In this document: piece by piece, positions 51,230 through 61,103 of the stretch
Numbering within the stretch: position 1 is the first letter of the stretch
Layout of the letters: each line of letters starts with the position of its first letter
NCBI GenBank assembly: GCA_050743125.1
Contig: JBOGEB010000001.1
Span: forward strand, 41,472 to 105,471
Source of the DNA: JBOGEB01 sp050743125
Lineage (GTDB): Bacteria > Actinomycetota > Nitriliruptoria > Euzebyales > Egibacteraceae
Length of the DNA: 64,000 nt
Reading direction: 5' to 3'
Program-made: the position numbers and the translations under genes
The notes under the pieces: model-generated
Seen by the model: only the letters and a program-made list of their open reading frames with translations
Database searches by the model: none
Told to the model about the DNA's origin: nothing

Positions 51230-53702
51230 CGTTCGGGCGACCTACCGGCTGCAGCTCACCCCCGAGTTCGGGTTCGCCGAGGCCGCGGCGCTCGTCGACT
51301 ATCTGGCCGACCTGGGGATCTCGCACCTCTACCTCTCGCCGGTGCTTCAGGCCCGGCCGGGCAGCGCCCACGGCTACGACGTGGCCGACCCGAGCCGGGT
51401 GTCCGAGCAGCTCGGCGGTGAGGAGGGGCTCCGCGCGCTGGCCGCGGCCGCCCATGCTCGTGGCCTCGGGCTTGTCATCGACATCGTCCCCAACCACGTG
51501 GCGGCCGACGAGCGCACTCCGTTGTGGGAGGCGCTGCTCGCCGAGGGCCCGGGCGGGGACGGGGCACGGTTCTTCGACGTCGACTGGGATCCGCCGCTGC
51601 CCGGCGCGGCGGGCAAGGTCATCATGCCAGTGCTCGGGGATCAGTACGGGCGGGTGCTCCAGCGCAGGGAGCTGGAGGTCTCCGACGGGCGCGTGCGGTA
51701 CTTCGAGCGCTCGTTCCCGCTGTCGGCGGAGTCCCGCCGGGCGATGCCTGGCCGGCTGGGGCTCCACGAGCTGCTCGAGCGACAGCACTACCGCCTGATC
51801 TGGCACGGGGCTGGCGACGCCCTGGTCAACTACCGGCGGTTCTTCGCGATCAGTGGGCTCGCCGCGGTCCGCGTCGAGGACGAGGCGGTGTTCGCCGTCA
51901 CTCACGAGCGGCTGCTCGCGCTTGTCGCCGACGGGGTCATCGACGGGCTGCGGGTCGACCACCCCGACGGGCTGACGGACCCTGGGGGCTACCTGCGGCG
52001 GCTGGCCGAGCGCGCACCCGGGACCTGGATCGTCGTCGAGAAGATCCTCGCTGCCGGCGAGTCGCTTCCCCTCGACTGGCCGGTAGCCGGCACGACCGGA
52101 TACGACTTCTGCAACGACGTCACCGGGCTGTTCGTCGATCCTGCGGTGGCGGAGGCGATGGACGAGACCGCGCGGCTCTTCGGCGCTGTCCCAAGCGACC
52201 GTGAGACCGGGGTGCGCACCGCGAAAGCTGAGGTGCTCGCCGCCGACCTCGCCGCGGACACCCGGCGGGTCGCGGCCCGGCTCTGGGCGGTCTGCCAGGC
52301 GCATCCCGAGATCCGCGACGTCGATGACCGAAAGTGCCTGAAGGTCGTCACCTGCGCTGTGCAAGCCCTGCCGGTCTACCGCACGTACGTCGACCCGGCG
52401 ACCGGCGCCGCCCGCCCCGAGGACGTCATGATCATCGACGCGGCGGTGGGGTCCAGCGACCTCGACCGGTTCCTCGCCGACGTGCTGACCGGACGGGCCG
52501 GTGCCGATCCCGCGCACCTCGAGGTCATCCGCCGCTTCCAGCAACTGTCGGGCGCCGCGATGGCCAAGGGCGTCGAGGACACGTATCTCTACCGGGATCT
52601 CCGGCTCCTCGCGGTCAACGAGGTCGGCGCTGAGCCCGGGCGATTCGGTATTGACGTCGACACATTTCATGCCGCGTGCGCGGCGCGGTGCGCCCGCCAT
52701 CCGAGCGGCATGCTCACCACCGCCACCCACGACACGAAGCGCGGCGAGGACACGCGGCTGCGGATCGCCGCGCTGTCGGAGCTGGCGGGGGAGTGGGACC
52801 GGGCGGTCCGGGGATGGGCGGCGCGCCACCGCGCGGTCTGGCCCGATCCGGCTGCGGCCTACCTGCTCTATCAGACGCTCGTGGGGGTGTGGCCGCTTGA
52901 CGAGGGCGGCGACCCCCGAGCGGTGCTCGGCGAGCGCCTGCGCGACTATGCGATCAAGGCGGTCCGCGAGGCCAAGCTGCGTACGAGCTGGACCGATCCC
53001 GACGAGGGCTACCAGGCCGCGCTGACCGACTTCGTCGACCTGCTGCTCGACCCCGAGCGGTCCGCGGCGTTTCACGGTGAGCTCAGTGCCCTGGCGGGCC
53101 GGGCCGGGGCGATCGCGATGGTGGCGAGCCTCGCGCAGACGCTGCTCTGTTGCACCGCCCCCGGCGTGCCGGACACGTACCAGGGCGGCGAGCTGTGGGA
53201 CTTGAGCCTCGTCGACCCGGACAACCGCCGCCCAGTCGACTTCACGGTCCGACGCCGCCTGCTCGCCGAGCTCGACGCCGACGGTGTGGATCCCGCGGCG
53301 CTGCTCGACTCCTGGCGGGACGGGCGGATCAAGCTGTGGGTGCTGTCCCGCGCTCTGCGCGCCCGCGCCGCGCATCCCGCGTGTGTCGGTGCGAGGGCCG
53401 GGTACGAGCCGCTGCCCGTGACTGGCCGTTGGGCCGACCACGTCGTCGCCTTCGCCCGCTGCTCTCCGGACAACGCCTCGTCTCTGGTCGCAGCCGTCCC
53501 CCGTCTCCCCGGCGCAGTCATGGGCAGGACCGATCGGCCGCCTGTCGGCGATGCCTGGGACGACACGACCCTCACGCTGCCGCCCGGCCCGCAGGTGTGG
53601 ACCGACGTCCTCACCCTCGCCCGCCACCCAAGCGGTCGCCTGCCGCTCTCCGACCTGTTCCGGACCCTGCCCGTGGCACTCCTGGAGAGTCAGGAGTCTT
53701 GA
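51222..53702 (+). CDS. treY: Maltooligosyltrehalose synthase (TreY)
   Basis: 826 aa. N-terminal [51 protein letters not shown] is diagnostic for TreY. GH13 regions: [21 protein letters not shown] (catalytic Asp), WIVVEKIL (Glu) and [14 protein letters not shown]. It rearranges the reducing-end alpha-1,4 bond of maltodextrin to alpha,alpha-1,1. TreZ, which releases trehalose, is not in the window; it would be expected nearby or elsewhere. The 3' end abuts a TPR remnant 19 bases later. Confidence 0.97.
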   Translation: MPNVRATYRLQLTPEFGFAEAAALVDYLADLGISHLYLSPVLQARPGSAHGYDVADPSRVSEQLGGEEGLRALAAAAHARGLGLVIDIVPNHVAADERTPLWEALLAEGPGGDGARFFDVDWDPPLPGAAGKVIMPVLGDQYGRVLQRRELEVSDGRVRYFERSFPLSAESRRAMPGRLGLHELLERQHYRLIWHGAGDALVNYRRFFAISGLAAVRVEDEAVFAVTHERLLALVADGVIDGLRVDHPDGLTDPGGYLRRLAERAPGTWIVVEKILAAGESLPLDWPVAGTTGYDFCNDVTGLFVDPAVAEAMDETARLFGAVPSDRETGVRTAKAEVLAADLAADTRRVAARLWAVCQAHPEIRDVDDRKCLKVVTCAVQALPVYRTYVDPATGAARPEDVMIIDAAVGSSDLDRFLADVLTGRAGADPAHLEVIRRFQQLSGAAMAKGVEDTYLYRDLRLLAVNEVGAEPGRFGIDVDTFHAACAARCARHPSGMLTTATHDTKRGEDTRLRIAALSELAGEWDRAVRGWAARHRAVWPDPAAAYLLYQTLVGVWPLDEGGDPRAVLGERLRDYAIKAVREAKLRTSWTDPDEGYQAALTDFVDLLLDPERSAAFHGELSALAGRAGAIAMVASLAQTLLCCTAPGVPDTYQGGELWDLSLVDPDNRRPVDFTVRRRLLAELDADGVDPAALLDSWRDGRIKLWVLSRALRARAAHPACVGARAGYEPLPVTGRWADHVVAFARCSPDNASSLVAAVPRLPGAVMGRTDRPPVGDAWDDTTLTLPPGPQVWTDVLTLARHPSGRLPLSDLFRTLPVALLESQES

Positions 53703-53721
53703 AGCCCGGAACTGGTCGCGC

Positions 53722-54270
53722 GTGAGCCACGTTTTGCTGGCCGCGTCCGAAGCCGCCGCTGCGCTGGACGGCGCTCTCCTGCCTGCGGACCGGGCGTGGG
53801 TCAACGGCGTGTTGGCCCTCGAGCTGGCCGCCGTCGGCGACGACGGGGGCTCGGGCCAGGCGCTGGAGCGCGTGCTCGGGGCCGCCGCGCGGGCCGGCCG
53901 TGACGAGTCCGGGTGGGGCTGATGGTCGGAGCACGCGCACCTGTCCGGCTGGGACAGCACGGATCCGCGCACGTACGCCGGGTTACGGCCGCTCCTGCTG
54001 GGCCGCCACCGTGACGCGGTCCCGCTGTTGGAGCGCGCGCTGGACGGCACGGCGCTTCCGCAGCGGCGCGCCTCGCTCTATACCCACCTCGCCACCGCCT
54101 GGGCGGGGCTCGGCGACCCGGACCGCGTGTCCGCGGCCGGGATCGCCGCGCTCGATCAGGCCCAGGGGCTCGACCTCGGGTCGATCAAGCACACGCTCCG
54201 CAAGATCCGCGTGGGCTTCCCCGAGGGCTGGGACATGCGCGAGCTGGACGAGCGGCTCGCGGCAGCCTGA
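53722..54270 (+). pseudogene. C-terminal TPR fragment of an XRE-type regulator, interrupted by TGA
   Basis: The frame begins GTG (V)SHVLLAASEAAAALDGALLPADRAWVNGVLALELAA and reads to DESGWG, then TGA (53920-53922), then continues in the same frame WSEHAHLSGWDS...LLLGRHRDAVPLLERAL...RRASLYTHLATAWAGLGDPDRVSAAGIAALD...WDMRELDERLAAA to a second TGA at 54268. This is the typical TPR tail of actinobacterial XRE regulators (RRxxLYxxLA, RELDERL), but no HTH domain precedes it, because treY ends just upstream. So it is a truncated relic with a nonsense codon. Its architecture resembles the tail of the duplicated regulators, but similarity is low. Confidence 0.65.
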
Positions 54271-54574
54271 CTGGCGCTCACGCTGGCATCGGAGGGCTCG
54301 AGCCCTGGCCCGCCTGACGCAGGAATTACGGGTCGGTGAGTGGCCACCTGCCTCTGGGCCAGGGAAGAGACAGGCAGAACGGGGGAGCTGAGGTCGACAC
54401 CTGTTGGCGGGGTCATCAACGCGCACGAGGAGCAGCCGTTCAGGCGCCAACCGCGGCCACTGGACCCCGGTCGTCCTCGATGGCTCGATATGATCGGCTG
54501 CTCGTACGAGTGCGTCGTAGCAGGGTTGCGCAAGGCCGCTCGAGCGCGGCTTTCGTGCTGACAAGGAGAAATCC
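54271..54574. other. Intergenic region before the aldo/keto reductase
   Basis: No supported ORF. A GCCGC-TCGAGC-GCGGC hairpin followed by TTTC lies at about 54534-54552, just before the reductase gene, and could act as a weak terminator or leader hairpin. A promoter for the reductase is not obvious; AT-richer sequence at 54485-54530 is the best candidate. Confidence 0.35.
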
Positions 54575-55426
54575 GTGACTGAGCTTGTCCTGGCTGATGA
54601 GACCGCCGGCACGTACACGTTCGGCGGGGACCTCACCGTCCGCCGCCTCGGGTTCGGCGCGATGCGTCTGACCGGCCCGGAGATCTGGGGGCCGCCCGAG
54701 GACCGCGAGGCGGCGAAGGCGGTGCTGCGCCGAGCCGTGGAGCTCGGCGTGAACCTCATCGACACCGCGGACTCGTACGGGCCCGGCACCAATGAGGAGC
54801 TCATCGCCGAGGCGCTCCACCCGTACCCCGACGACCTCGTCATCGCGACGAAGGGCGGGATCGAGTGCACCGGCCCGGGCGACTGGTCACGCAACGGCCG
54901 TCCGGAGCACCTCGCCGCGGCCTGCGAGGGCAGCCTGCGGCGGCTGCGCCTCGACGTGATCGACCTCTACCAGCTTCACGCCCCTGACCCGGAGGTGCCG
55001 TTCGAGGAGTCGGTCGGCGCCCTGGCCGACCTGTGCGACGCCGGCAAAATCCGCCACATCGGCGTGTCGAACGTGTCGCTCGAGCAGCTGCGCAGCGCCC
55101 AGAAGCTCGCCGCGATCGCCTCGGTCCAGAACCGTTACAACGTCGGGTACCGGGAGTTCGACGATGTTCTCGACGTCTGCGCCGAGGAGGGCATCGGGTT
55201 CATCCCGTGGTTCCCGCTCGGCGCCGGCGCCCTGCCCTATCCGCCGGCACTGGACATCGGGTTCAGGCTCGACGCCACTCGGGAGCAGGTGCTGCTCGCG
55301 TGGCTGCTCCACCGCGCCGACGTCGTCCTCCCCATCCCCGGCACCACCTCGATCGCCCACCTGGAGGAGAACGTCGCCGCCGCGTCCCTGAAGCTGTCCG
55401 CCGACGACATCGACGCCCTCACCTGA
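54575..55426 (+). CDS. Aldo/keto reductase
   Basis: 283 aa from GTG with AAGGAGA upstream. The catalytic tetrad is complete: Asp and Tyr in LIDTADSYGPG (about residues 62-72), Lys in LVIATKGGIE, His in DLYQLHAPDPEVP. NADPH-site motifs IGVSNVSLEQL and IPGTTSIAHLEENVAAA are present. It reduces aldehydes or ketones with NADPH; substrate is unknown, general detoxification likely. A repeat-family palindrome follows immediately after the stop. Confidence 0.94.
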   Translation: MTELVLADETAGTYTFGGDLTVRRLGFGAMRLTGPEIWGPPEDREAAKAVLRRAVELGVNLIDTADSYGPGTNEELIAEALHPYPDDLVIATKGGIECTGPGDWSRNGRPEHLAAACEGSLRRLRLDVIDLYQLHAPDPEVPFEESVGALADLCDAGKIRHIGVSNVSLEQLRSAQKLAAIASVQNRYNVGYREFDDVLDVCAEEGIGFIPWFPLGAGALPYPPALDIGFRLDATREQVLLAWLLHRADVVLPIPGTTSIAHLEENVAAASLKLSADDIDALT

Positions 55427-55427
55427 G

Positions 55428-55474
55428 CTTGTGGCCAGGATTCGTAACACATGCGTGACGAATCCTGGCCGTAG
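55428..55474. repeat. Imperfect palindrome (repeat family member 2)
   Basis: Arms GGCCAGGATTCGT and ACGAATCCTGGCC are perfect over 13 bp and match the outer arms of the palindrome at 44457-44504. The centre (AACACATGCGTG) has drifted. It sits between the convergent reductase and subtilisin genes, again at a gene 3' end. Confidence 0.85.
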
Positions 55475-55486
55475 CCGACTAGCGGG

Positions 55487-58400
55487 CTACTCCCGGATGC
55501 TCACGGTGCGGGTGGCGACGGTGCGGTGGCCGAGGCTGTCGGTGACCTCGACGCGGGCGGTGTAGCGGCCGGGGTTGTCGTAGCGGTGCTGGGTGAGCGG
55601 TTGATCCGTCGTGACTGGGGGCGTGCCGTCCCCGAAGTCCCAGCGGAAGCGTGTCAGCGCCGCGCCGGCGCTGGAGCGCGCTTTGACCGCGAGCGTCGCT
55701 TGGCCGTGTGAGCGGACCGCGGTGGGCTGGGCGGTGACGGTGATCTCGTCGAGCAGCCAGTCGAGGGTTCGTTTCGCAAGGTCGGCGCGGTTGGCTGTGG
55801 CGGTGGTGTCCACCCCTTCCAGGCCGAAGCCCATCGCCACGCTGCGGTAGCGGAACGGGACCCGCTCCTCGTCCAGGCTGGGCTCGCCCGAGCGCGTGAA
55901 GGCGATCGCGGCGCTTGCTGGCGCGCCGCCGCCGATCTGGCGGAACAGCGGGATCGTCATGTCGGTGGCGGCGAACGTGTCGGTGTCCGGCATCGGCGAT
56001 GTCGCCTCGATGGACGACTGGTTGCCGGCGCCGTCCTTGCCGGGGGCGAGGTCGAGCTCCAGGCCGTCCATGGGTCCGAGTCCCTGCGCGGTCGGGCTCG
56101 GCGCCGGGCCGGCGTAGACGGTGGCGGCCTCGTAGGCGAGGCCGAGGTAGCCGTGGTAAAGCCGTGAGCGGCCGAGCCGGGCGGAGGAGTTCGGGTTGGT
56201 GTCGGTGACCTCGGCGAGGTTTTGGCCGGTCGCCCACAGCCGGCCTCCGCTGTCGAGCCATTCGGCCAGGCGGTCCTGGTCGGCTTGGGTCAGCCCGCTG
56301 GTCGCTGCGCTGTCGTTGTCGCCGGTGAACAGAAGCGCCACCCGATAGCGGTAGAGCTTCGCCAGTGAGGGAAACGGCTTGGCGTCAGGAGCGGGTTCGG
56401 GAGTGGGTTTGGGAGTGGGTTCGGGATCGGGGGCGGGGCCGAGGTCGAGATAGGTGTAGCTGACTCTCGCTGCGGACAGGGCGTCCTTATAGGTCTTCGC
56501 GTAGTCGGCGAGCCGTGGGTTCGCCGACGAGCCGTCGAGGTCGATGAGCAGGACGTCCTTGGCGGTCTTCGTGGGTGTGACGCGGAGCCAGACCGGTATG
56601 TGCAGGCGGGTCTTGGTGGCCGTGTTGGTGAGCACGACCGAGCCCTGGTAGTCGTCGGGCTTCGCGCTCGCGGCGGACGCGGCGCGCACCTTGATGTCCG
56701 CGTTGCCGCGCCGCGGCACGGTGATCGACCGCGACGCGACGGACAGCTTCAAGCCCGAGGCCTGGGCGGTGGTGATCTTCCAGGTGCCGGCGGCGTTGTC
56801 GACGTTGCGCGCGTGGATCGTGAAGGTCGCCGTCTCCCCGGCGGGCAGGTCGCCGGCGGACAGGCTCGGCTGGTCGAAGGTGAGGCCGGGGCTGACGGCC
56901 TTCGTCAGGTCGATGCGTCCCGCGCCGCGGTCGAGCACCTCGGCGGGCTGGGTTCTGGCGGGGTCGAGGAAGACCTGCTCGCTCGCGGTGCTCATGAGCG
57001 CCGACTTCACTTGCGCGGGTGTCCAATCGGGGTGGAGTTGGCGTAGCAGCGCGGCGGCGCCTGCGACATGCGGGGTGGCCATGCTTGTCCCGGAGGCGAC
57101 ACCGAAGCCCGTGAACGGCGCGGGGTGCTCACCTTTGCCGTAGCCTGCGGACAGGACGTCCGTACCCGGCGCGACGACGTCAGGCTTCAGGCGCTTGTCC
57201 TGCGTGGGGCCGCGGGAGCTGAAGTCCGAGAGGACGTCGCCGACGTTGGCCGCGGGGTGCGGAGCGTAGGTGAACCGTGCCATGGCCTCGCCGAGGTGCG
57301 CGGCGGCGAAGTCGCGCAGCGCGAGGCCCTCTGACCGGCGAACGAACCACGAGGGGATCGTGATCTCGCCGGCGTGTGCGCCCCCGGTGATGCTCTGGAG
57401 GTTCTCGCCGCCGGCCTTCGAGTTGTAAAGAGCGACGGCGACGGCGCCGGCCTGCTGCGCATGGAAGACCTTGACGCTGAACTCGCAGGTCCCCCGGGAG
57501 ATCAGCGCGACCTTACCCGTAAGCGCTCCCTGGGGATAGGGGCTCGCGTCGCCGTCGAGCGGGCAGCCGAGCGGGCTGTGGTCGGTCGCCTCCTGCTCGA
57601 CGGGGACGTAGGGCGCGGGGCCGAACGTGCCCGAGACCGGGGGGCCGAACAGCGCGGCGTCGGCATCGACGGCTTGCAGCTTGGCGGGGACGGGCGTGGG
57701 CGCGCTCACGTCGATCACGCCAGTGGCGATCGTCGTGTCCTTCGTCACGGCCCCGACGCTGATCACCTTCGGCGAGAGGGCTGGCGACCCGGCGGTCGCG
57801 GTCGCGGGACCGGCGTTGCCGTTCGCGAAGACCACGACGGTCCCCGCGTCGACCGCGGCCTCGGCCGCTTTGACCATCGGGTCGGACCAGGCGAGGGTGT
57901 TCTGGTAGCTGGCGCCCCATGAGTTGCTGATCACGTCGGCACCGTCGCGCACGGCGTCATCGATCGCGTCAATGAGCTCGGCGAGGTAGGCATTGCCGTT
58001 GCCGAACTCGTCGCCCGCCGTGGTCGGGTAGAAGACCCGGTAGTTCATGAGATAGGCCCGCGACGCGATCCCCGAGAGCGTCACGGTCGCGCCCTCGTAC
58101 GCCACCTTGGTGCCCGTGTTGCAGGCGACGGTGCCGGCGGTGTGCGTGCCGTGTGGGCTGGCACCCGGTCCCTGGATGGCGGTCTCGTTGCCCTGGGTCG
58201 GCGGCTCGCCGGGACGGAAGTAGGTGCGGGCGACGATGACCTTGTTGTTCGTGAAGCGCCGGTCGCCCTTCGGGAAGCCGGGCGGGGCGGTGTAGCCGGT
58301 GTCGTCGAAGCAAGGGTTCCCCGCGTAGCTGCCGTCGGCGTTGCGCGTGACGTAGATGCCGCTGTCGATGATCGCGACCTTTACGCCCTCCCCCGCGTGG

Positions 58401-58921
58401 GGCTGGCCGCCGAGCTGCTCCCACACGGCGGGCGCGCCGGTCTGCTGAGGCGTCGAGAACATCGACAGCCGAAAGGGGATGTCGGGTGTGACCGCCTTCA
58501 CGCCGGGCAGCGCGCGCACGGCGGCCGCCTGCTCGGGCGACATCGCCACGGCCATGCCGTTCAGCGCGACCTCATAGGTCCGCTCGACGCGCGCTCCGCG
58601 CGCGACCCGGCCGAGCGTGGCGGTGAGCCGCTCGCGCTGGGTGCTCAGGCGGGCGAGGTACGAGGTGCTCAGGGCGGACGCGACATTCAGGCGGTGGCCG
58701 ATCAGCTGAGCGGCGGTCGCCGGCAGCCCTGCCAACGCGCCCCGGTACTGGGCCAGCGGCGGGTCCGCCAGCTGCACGATCCAGCGCCGGGCGGGATAGG
58801 TCGCGAGGTCGACCGTCTGCTGGCTCGCCGTTCCCGCGTCTGCGGGGCGCGTGGTCGGCGGGCCAGCGAGGAAGAGGACGACCAGCGCTACCAGGAACAT
58901 GCGAGCCCACGTTGACGCCAT
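55487..58921 (-). CDS. Secreted S8 (subtilisin-like) serine protease with PA and PKD domains
   Basis: 1,144 aa. Signal peptide MASTWARMFLVALVVLFLAG with cleavage near PADAG; an inhibitor I9-type propeptide (about residues 40-155). Catalytic triad: Asp in KVAIIDSGIYV, His in SPHGTHTAGTVACN, Ser in GVASGTSMATPHVAGAAALL. A PA domain inserts between His and Ser (KVALISRGTCEFSVKVFHAQQAG). After the catalytic domain come a Fn3-like segment, a Pro-rich spacer (DPEPTPKPTPEPAPDAKP), a ~200-residue domain, and a C-terminal PKD domain (FRWDFGDGTPPV). It degrades extracellular protein; PKD and Fn3 suggest binding to polymers or surfaces. Divergent from the methyltransferase gene. Confidence 0.95.
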   Translation of the reverse strand: MASTWARMFLVALVVLFLAGPPTTRPADAGTASQQTVDLATYPARRWIVQLADPPLAQYRGALAGLPATAAQLIGHRLNVASALSTSYLARLSTQRERLTATLGRVARGARVERTYEVALNGMAVAMSPEQAAAVRALPGVKAVTPDIPFRLSMFSTPQQTGAPAVWEQLGGQPHAGEGVKVAIIDSGIYVTRNADGSYAGNPCFDDTGYTAPPGFPKGDRRFTNNKVIVARTYFRPGEPPTQGNETAIQGPGASPHGTHTAGTVACNTGTKVAYEGATVTLSGIASRAYLMNYRVFYPTTAGDEFGNGNAYLAELIDAIDDAVRDGADVISNSWGASYQNTLAWSDPMVKAAEAAVDAGTVVVFANGNAGPATATAGSPALSPKVISVGAVTKDTTIATGVIDVSAPTPVPAKLQAVDADAALFGPPVSGTFGPAPYVPVEQEATDHSPLGCPLDGDASPYPQGALTGKVALISRGTCEFSVKVFHAQQAGAVAVALYNSKAGGENLQSITGGAHAGEITIPSWFVRRSEGLALRDFAAAHLGEAMARFTYAPHPAANVGDVLSDFSSRGPTQDKRLKPDVVAPGTDVLSAGYGKGEHPAPFTGFGVASGTSMATPHVAGAAALLRQLHPDWTPAQVKSALMSTASEQVFLDPARTQPAEVLDRGAGRIDLTKAVSPGLTFDQPSLSAGDLPAGETATFTIHARNVDNAAGTWKITTAQASGLKLSVASRSITVPRRGNADIKVRAASAASAKPDDYQGSVVLTNTATKTRLHIPVWLRVTPTKTAKDVLLIDLDGSSANPRLADYAKTYKDALSAARVSYTYLDLGPAPDPEPTPKPTPEPAPDAKPFPSLAKLYRYRVALLFTGDNDSAATSGLTQADQDRLAEWLDSGGRLWATGQNLAEVTDTNPNSSARLGRSRLYHGYLGLAYEAATVYAGPAPSPTAQGLGPMDGLELDLAPGKDGAGNQSSIEATSPMPDTDTFAATDMTIPLFRQIGGGAPASAAIAFTRSGEPSLDEERVPFRYRSVAMGFGLEGVDTTATANRADLAKRTLDWLLDEITVTAQPTAVRSHGQATLAVKARSSAGAALTRFRWDFGDGTPPVTTDQPLTQHRYDNPGRYTARVEVTDSLGHRTVATRTVSIRE

Positions 58922-58993
58922 GGCGGCAGTGTGCCCTTCCGGTCAAATACGGCGTGACCTATCCATCGTGTCCGGAAGCGCACAGGTCATGAC

Positions 58994-59023
58994 CCTCCAG
59001 ATTACCGACGTGTAATCTGGAGG
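58994..59023. promoter_or_regulatory. 11-bp perfect inverted repeat upstream of the C5 methyltransferase
   Basis: CCTCCAGATTA (58994-59004) and TAATCTGGAGG (59013-59023), with an 8-bp spacer, end 28 bases before the GTG of the methyltransferase gene in the divergent promoter region. No T run follows. Operator is the likeliest reading: restriction-modification genes are usually controlled, and no controller protein gene is visible, so autoregulation by the methyltransferase or a distant factor is possible. Confidence 0.6.
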
Positions 59024-59051
59024 CGAGGCGATCCAGAGTCGGAGGAGACCC

Positions 59052-60248
59052 GTGGCGACCGTCGTCGACCTGTTCTGCGGCGCAGGCGGCCTCACTGCCG
59101 GCCTCGAAGCAGTCGGCTGGCGTACCGTGGCCGCGGTCGACCGCGATTGTGACTGCACCGCCACACTGGCGCTCACGAGCGCCGCCGGCCTCCGGGTCCC
59201 CGACGGCTCCGGCCGTACCTTCCTCCAAGGGACTCGCCTGGTCCACGGCGACGTGACGGAGTTGTCAGCCGTGGACCTGCGACCACCGGGCGCAAACTCG
59301 CGATGGCGCCCAGACCTCCTCGCTGGTGGCCCACCGTGCCAGCCCTTCAGCTCGGCCGGTCGTCAGCTCGGGGTCGCGGATCCCCGCGGGCAGCTCTTCC
59401 TGGAGTTTGTTCGTCTCGCGGACGAGCTGAAGCCACGGTTCATCCTGTTCGAGAATGTGCGAGGTCTCGTCACCGCCAAGACCCCCGACGGGCGGCCCGG
59501 GGGGGTGTTGAGGCGGATTCAGGAGGAGTTCGAGGGGATTGGCTATGCGTGCCGCTTTCAGCTCCTCAACTCGGCCGACTACGGCGCACCGCAGCGCCGA
59601 GTCCGATTGTTCATGCTGGCGTCGAGCGATCGGCCATTGCCCCGGTTGCCGCCGCCTTCGCATTCCGCGAGTCCGCAACCCCAGCTGGTCGACGGGCGCA
59701 AGCCGTGGGTGACGCTCGGGGAGTTCCTCGCTGCGCAGCCCGAGCCGGACCCAGCGGACGTGGTGCGACCGCCAGCCTCACGGCTGGCTGCGCTGTCGGC
59801 GCTCCCACCCGGTACGGGCTTGCGCTCCCAGGGGATCGTCGAGGCGAACAGGCCAGGTGGACACTGGGGGTACCGGCAGGACTGCTTCGTCGCTGACCTT
59901 GCGCTCCCCGCTCGAACGATCCGCGCTGCATCGACGCCAGACTGGACCCGTCAGCCGGACGGGGGTCTTCGACGGCTGACGTGGCGAGAATGTGCCGGTC
60001 TCCAAGGGTTCCCGACGGGATGGTGCTTCACCGGGACCGTCGCTTCAAGGTTCCGTCAGATCGGCAACGCGGTCCAGGGCGACGTGGCCGCGGCTATCGG
60101 GGCGGTGCTTCTGTCCGCGCTGTCCCAAGACCGAAGCGCCCGACCACGTTCCGCACAGTGGCCTGCGGAGTTCCATCGTCGTGTCCGCTACACCGCAATG
60201 GAGCACCGGGTCAACGGCGCTCACCGCGCCGCCGCCCGACAGGCGTAG
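59052..60248 (+). CDS. DNA (cytosine-5-)-methyltransferase of a type II R-M system
   Basis: 398 aa, GTG with GGAGGAG upstream. Motif I VVDLFCGAGGLTAGLEA, motif IV LLAGGPPCQPFSSAGRQLG with the catalytic Cys, motif VI FILFENVRGL, motif VIII ADYGAPQRRVRLFMLAS, and motifs IX/X near RFRQIGNAVQGDVAAA. The target-recognition region is between VIII and IX. It methylates cytosine at C5 and protects host DNA. The partner endonuclease starts 5 bases later, and a Vsr repair gene follows, a common trio with C5 methyltransferases because 5-methylcytosine deaminates to T. Confidence 0.97.
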   Translation: MATVVDLFCGAGGLTAGLEAVGWRTVAAVDRDCDCTATLALTSAAGLRVPDGSGRTFLQGTRLVHGDVTELSAVDLRPPGANSRWRPDLLAGGPPCQPFSSAGRQLGVADPRGQLFLEFVRLADELKPRFILFENVRGLVTAKTPDGRPGGVLRRIQEEFEGIGYACRFQLLNSADYGAPQRRVRLFMLASSDRPLPRLPPPSHSASPQPQLVDGRKPWVTLGEFLAAQPEPDPADVVRPPASRLAALSALPPGTGLRSQGIVEANRPGGHWGYRQDCFVADLALPARTIRAASTPDWTRQPDGGLRRLTWRECAGLQGFPTGWCFTGTVASRFRQIGNAVQGDVAAAIGAVLLSALSQDRSARPRSAQWPAEFHRRVRYTAMEHRVNGAHRAAARQA

Positions 60249-60253
60249 GCGTC

Positions 60254-61085
60254 GTGACGTCACGGAAGTTCGTCGAACCTCCGATCTGGTCGGACGATCA
60301 GCTGTATAGCGACCGCGACGTCGCAGAACAGCTTTTTCGCGCGCAACGCAAGGCCGAGGGCCCACAGACCTTCGCACAGTGGTACCGCCAGGCAGAACCG
60401 CAGGTCCGCAACGCCCTCTCCGTCACCGGCGATCTGCGNNNNNNNNNNNNNNNNNNNNNNNNNNNNNNNNNNNNNNNNNNNNNNNNNNNNNNNNNNNNNN
60501 NNNNNNNNNNNNNNNNNNNNNNNNNNNNNNNNNNNNNNCGACAGCGTTCGATTCCCGTGGGTCGAAGACGGACGCGACCCCTCCCCGACGGAGCTGGAGG
60601 CCGCGGTCTTGGCCACGACGTGTCTTCTCGCCCATGAGCGGCTCCGCACCCACCGGCGCATGACCGCCAGCGTCGGTCAAGAGGCAGCCGTTGCAGCGGT
60701 GCTCGAAGCTGCAGGTTTCGGCCGCGTCGAATCACGTGACGCGGTCTGGCTCGCTGACGACATGGACCGAGGCGCGTACTCGCCCGAACGCAGGGTTGCC
60801 GGTGCCAAATGCGACGTTCCGGTTCGGCTGCGTGACGGTCGGCTGCTGCTCCTGGAGCGCAAGGTGTCGAACGGTCCGAAGAACGGCTGGAAACGCCTCT
60901 TGCGAGAAACTGCTGGCAAGCGCGAGAAGTGGCGGAATCGCTTCGGGGATCAGGCGGTCACTGGCGCGGTTGTCGCCGGCGTCTTCGACCTTTCGTGCTT
61001 GCGTAACGCTCAGGAGGACCGGCTCTGCCTGTTCTGGCAACACGACCTGCGTCCCCTTCATGCATTTGTGTCGTCCGCTACGTGA
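60254..61085 (+). CDS. Type II restriction endonuclease, XamI-like (interrupted by assembly gap)
   Basis: The start (GTG 60254) reads (M)TSRKFVEPPIWSDDQLYSDRDVAEQLFRAQRKAE up to the N run. After the gap the frame ending at 61085 includes DVPVRLRDGRLLLLERKVSNGPKNGWKRL, a PD-(D/E)xK-type nuclease motif (Asp, then Glu-Arg-Lys), and FGDQAVTGAVVAGVFDL. The N-terminal 'WSxDQLxxDRxxAxxLFRxxR' layout resembles XamI-family endonucleases, whose prototype recognises GTCGAC. The 100-base gap does not keep the frame, so the N count is a placeholder and the true length is unknown. The recognition site is inference. Confidence 0.7.
60439..60538. other. Assembly gap of 100 Ns
   Basis: A run of exactly 100 N, the conventional placeholder for an unsized scaffold gap. 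It interrupts the endonuclease gene; sequence of unknown length is missing. Confidence 0.99.
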
Positions 61086-61103
61086 CCGTGCGAGGCTGGA
61101 CCG

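Noticed and set aside
44803..53922. In-frame TGA codons in two reading frames (44803 and 53920) as evidence for recoding or selenocysteine
   Set aside because: TGA is used as the normal stop by many genes in the window, no SECIS-like hairpin is evident, and both frames are better explained as decayed genes or chance.
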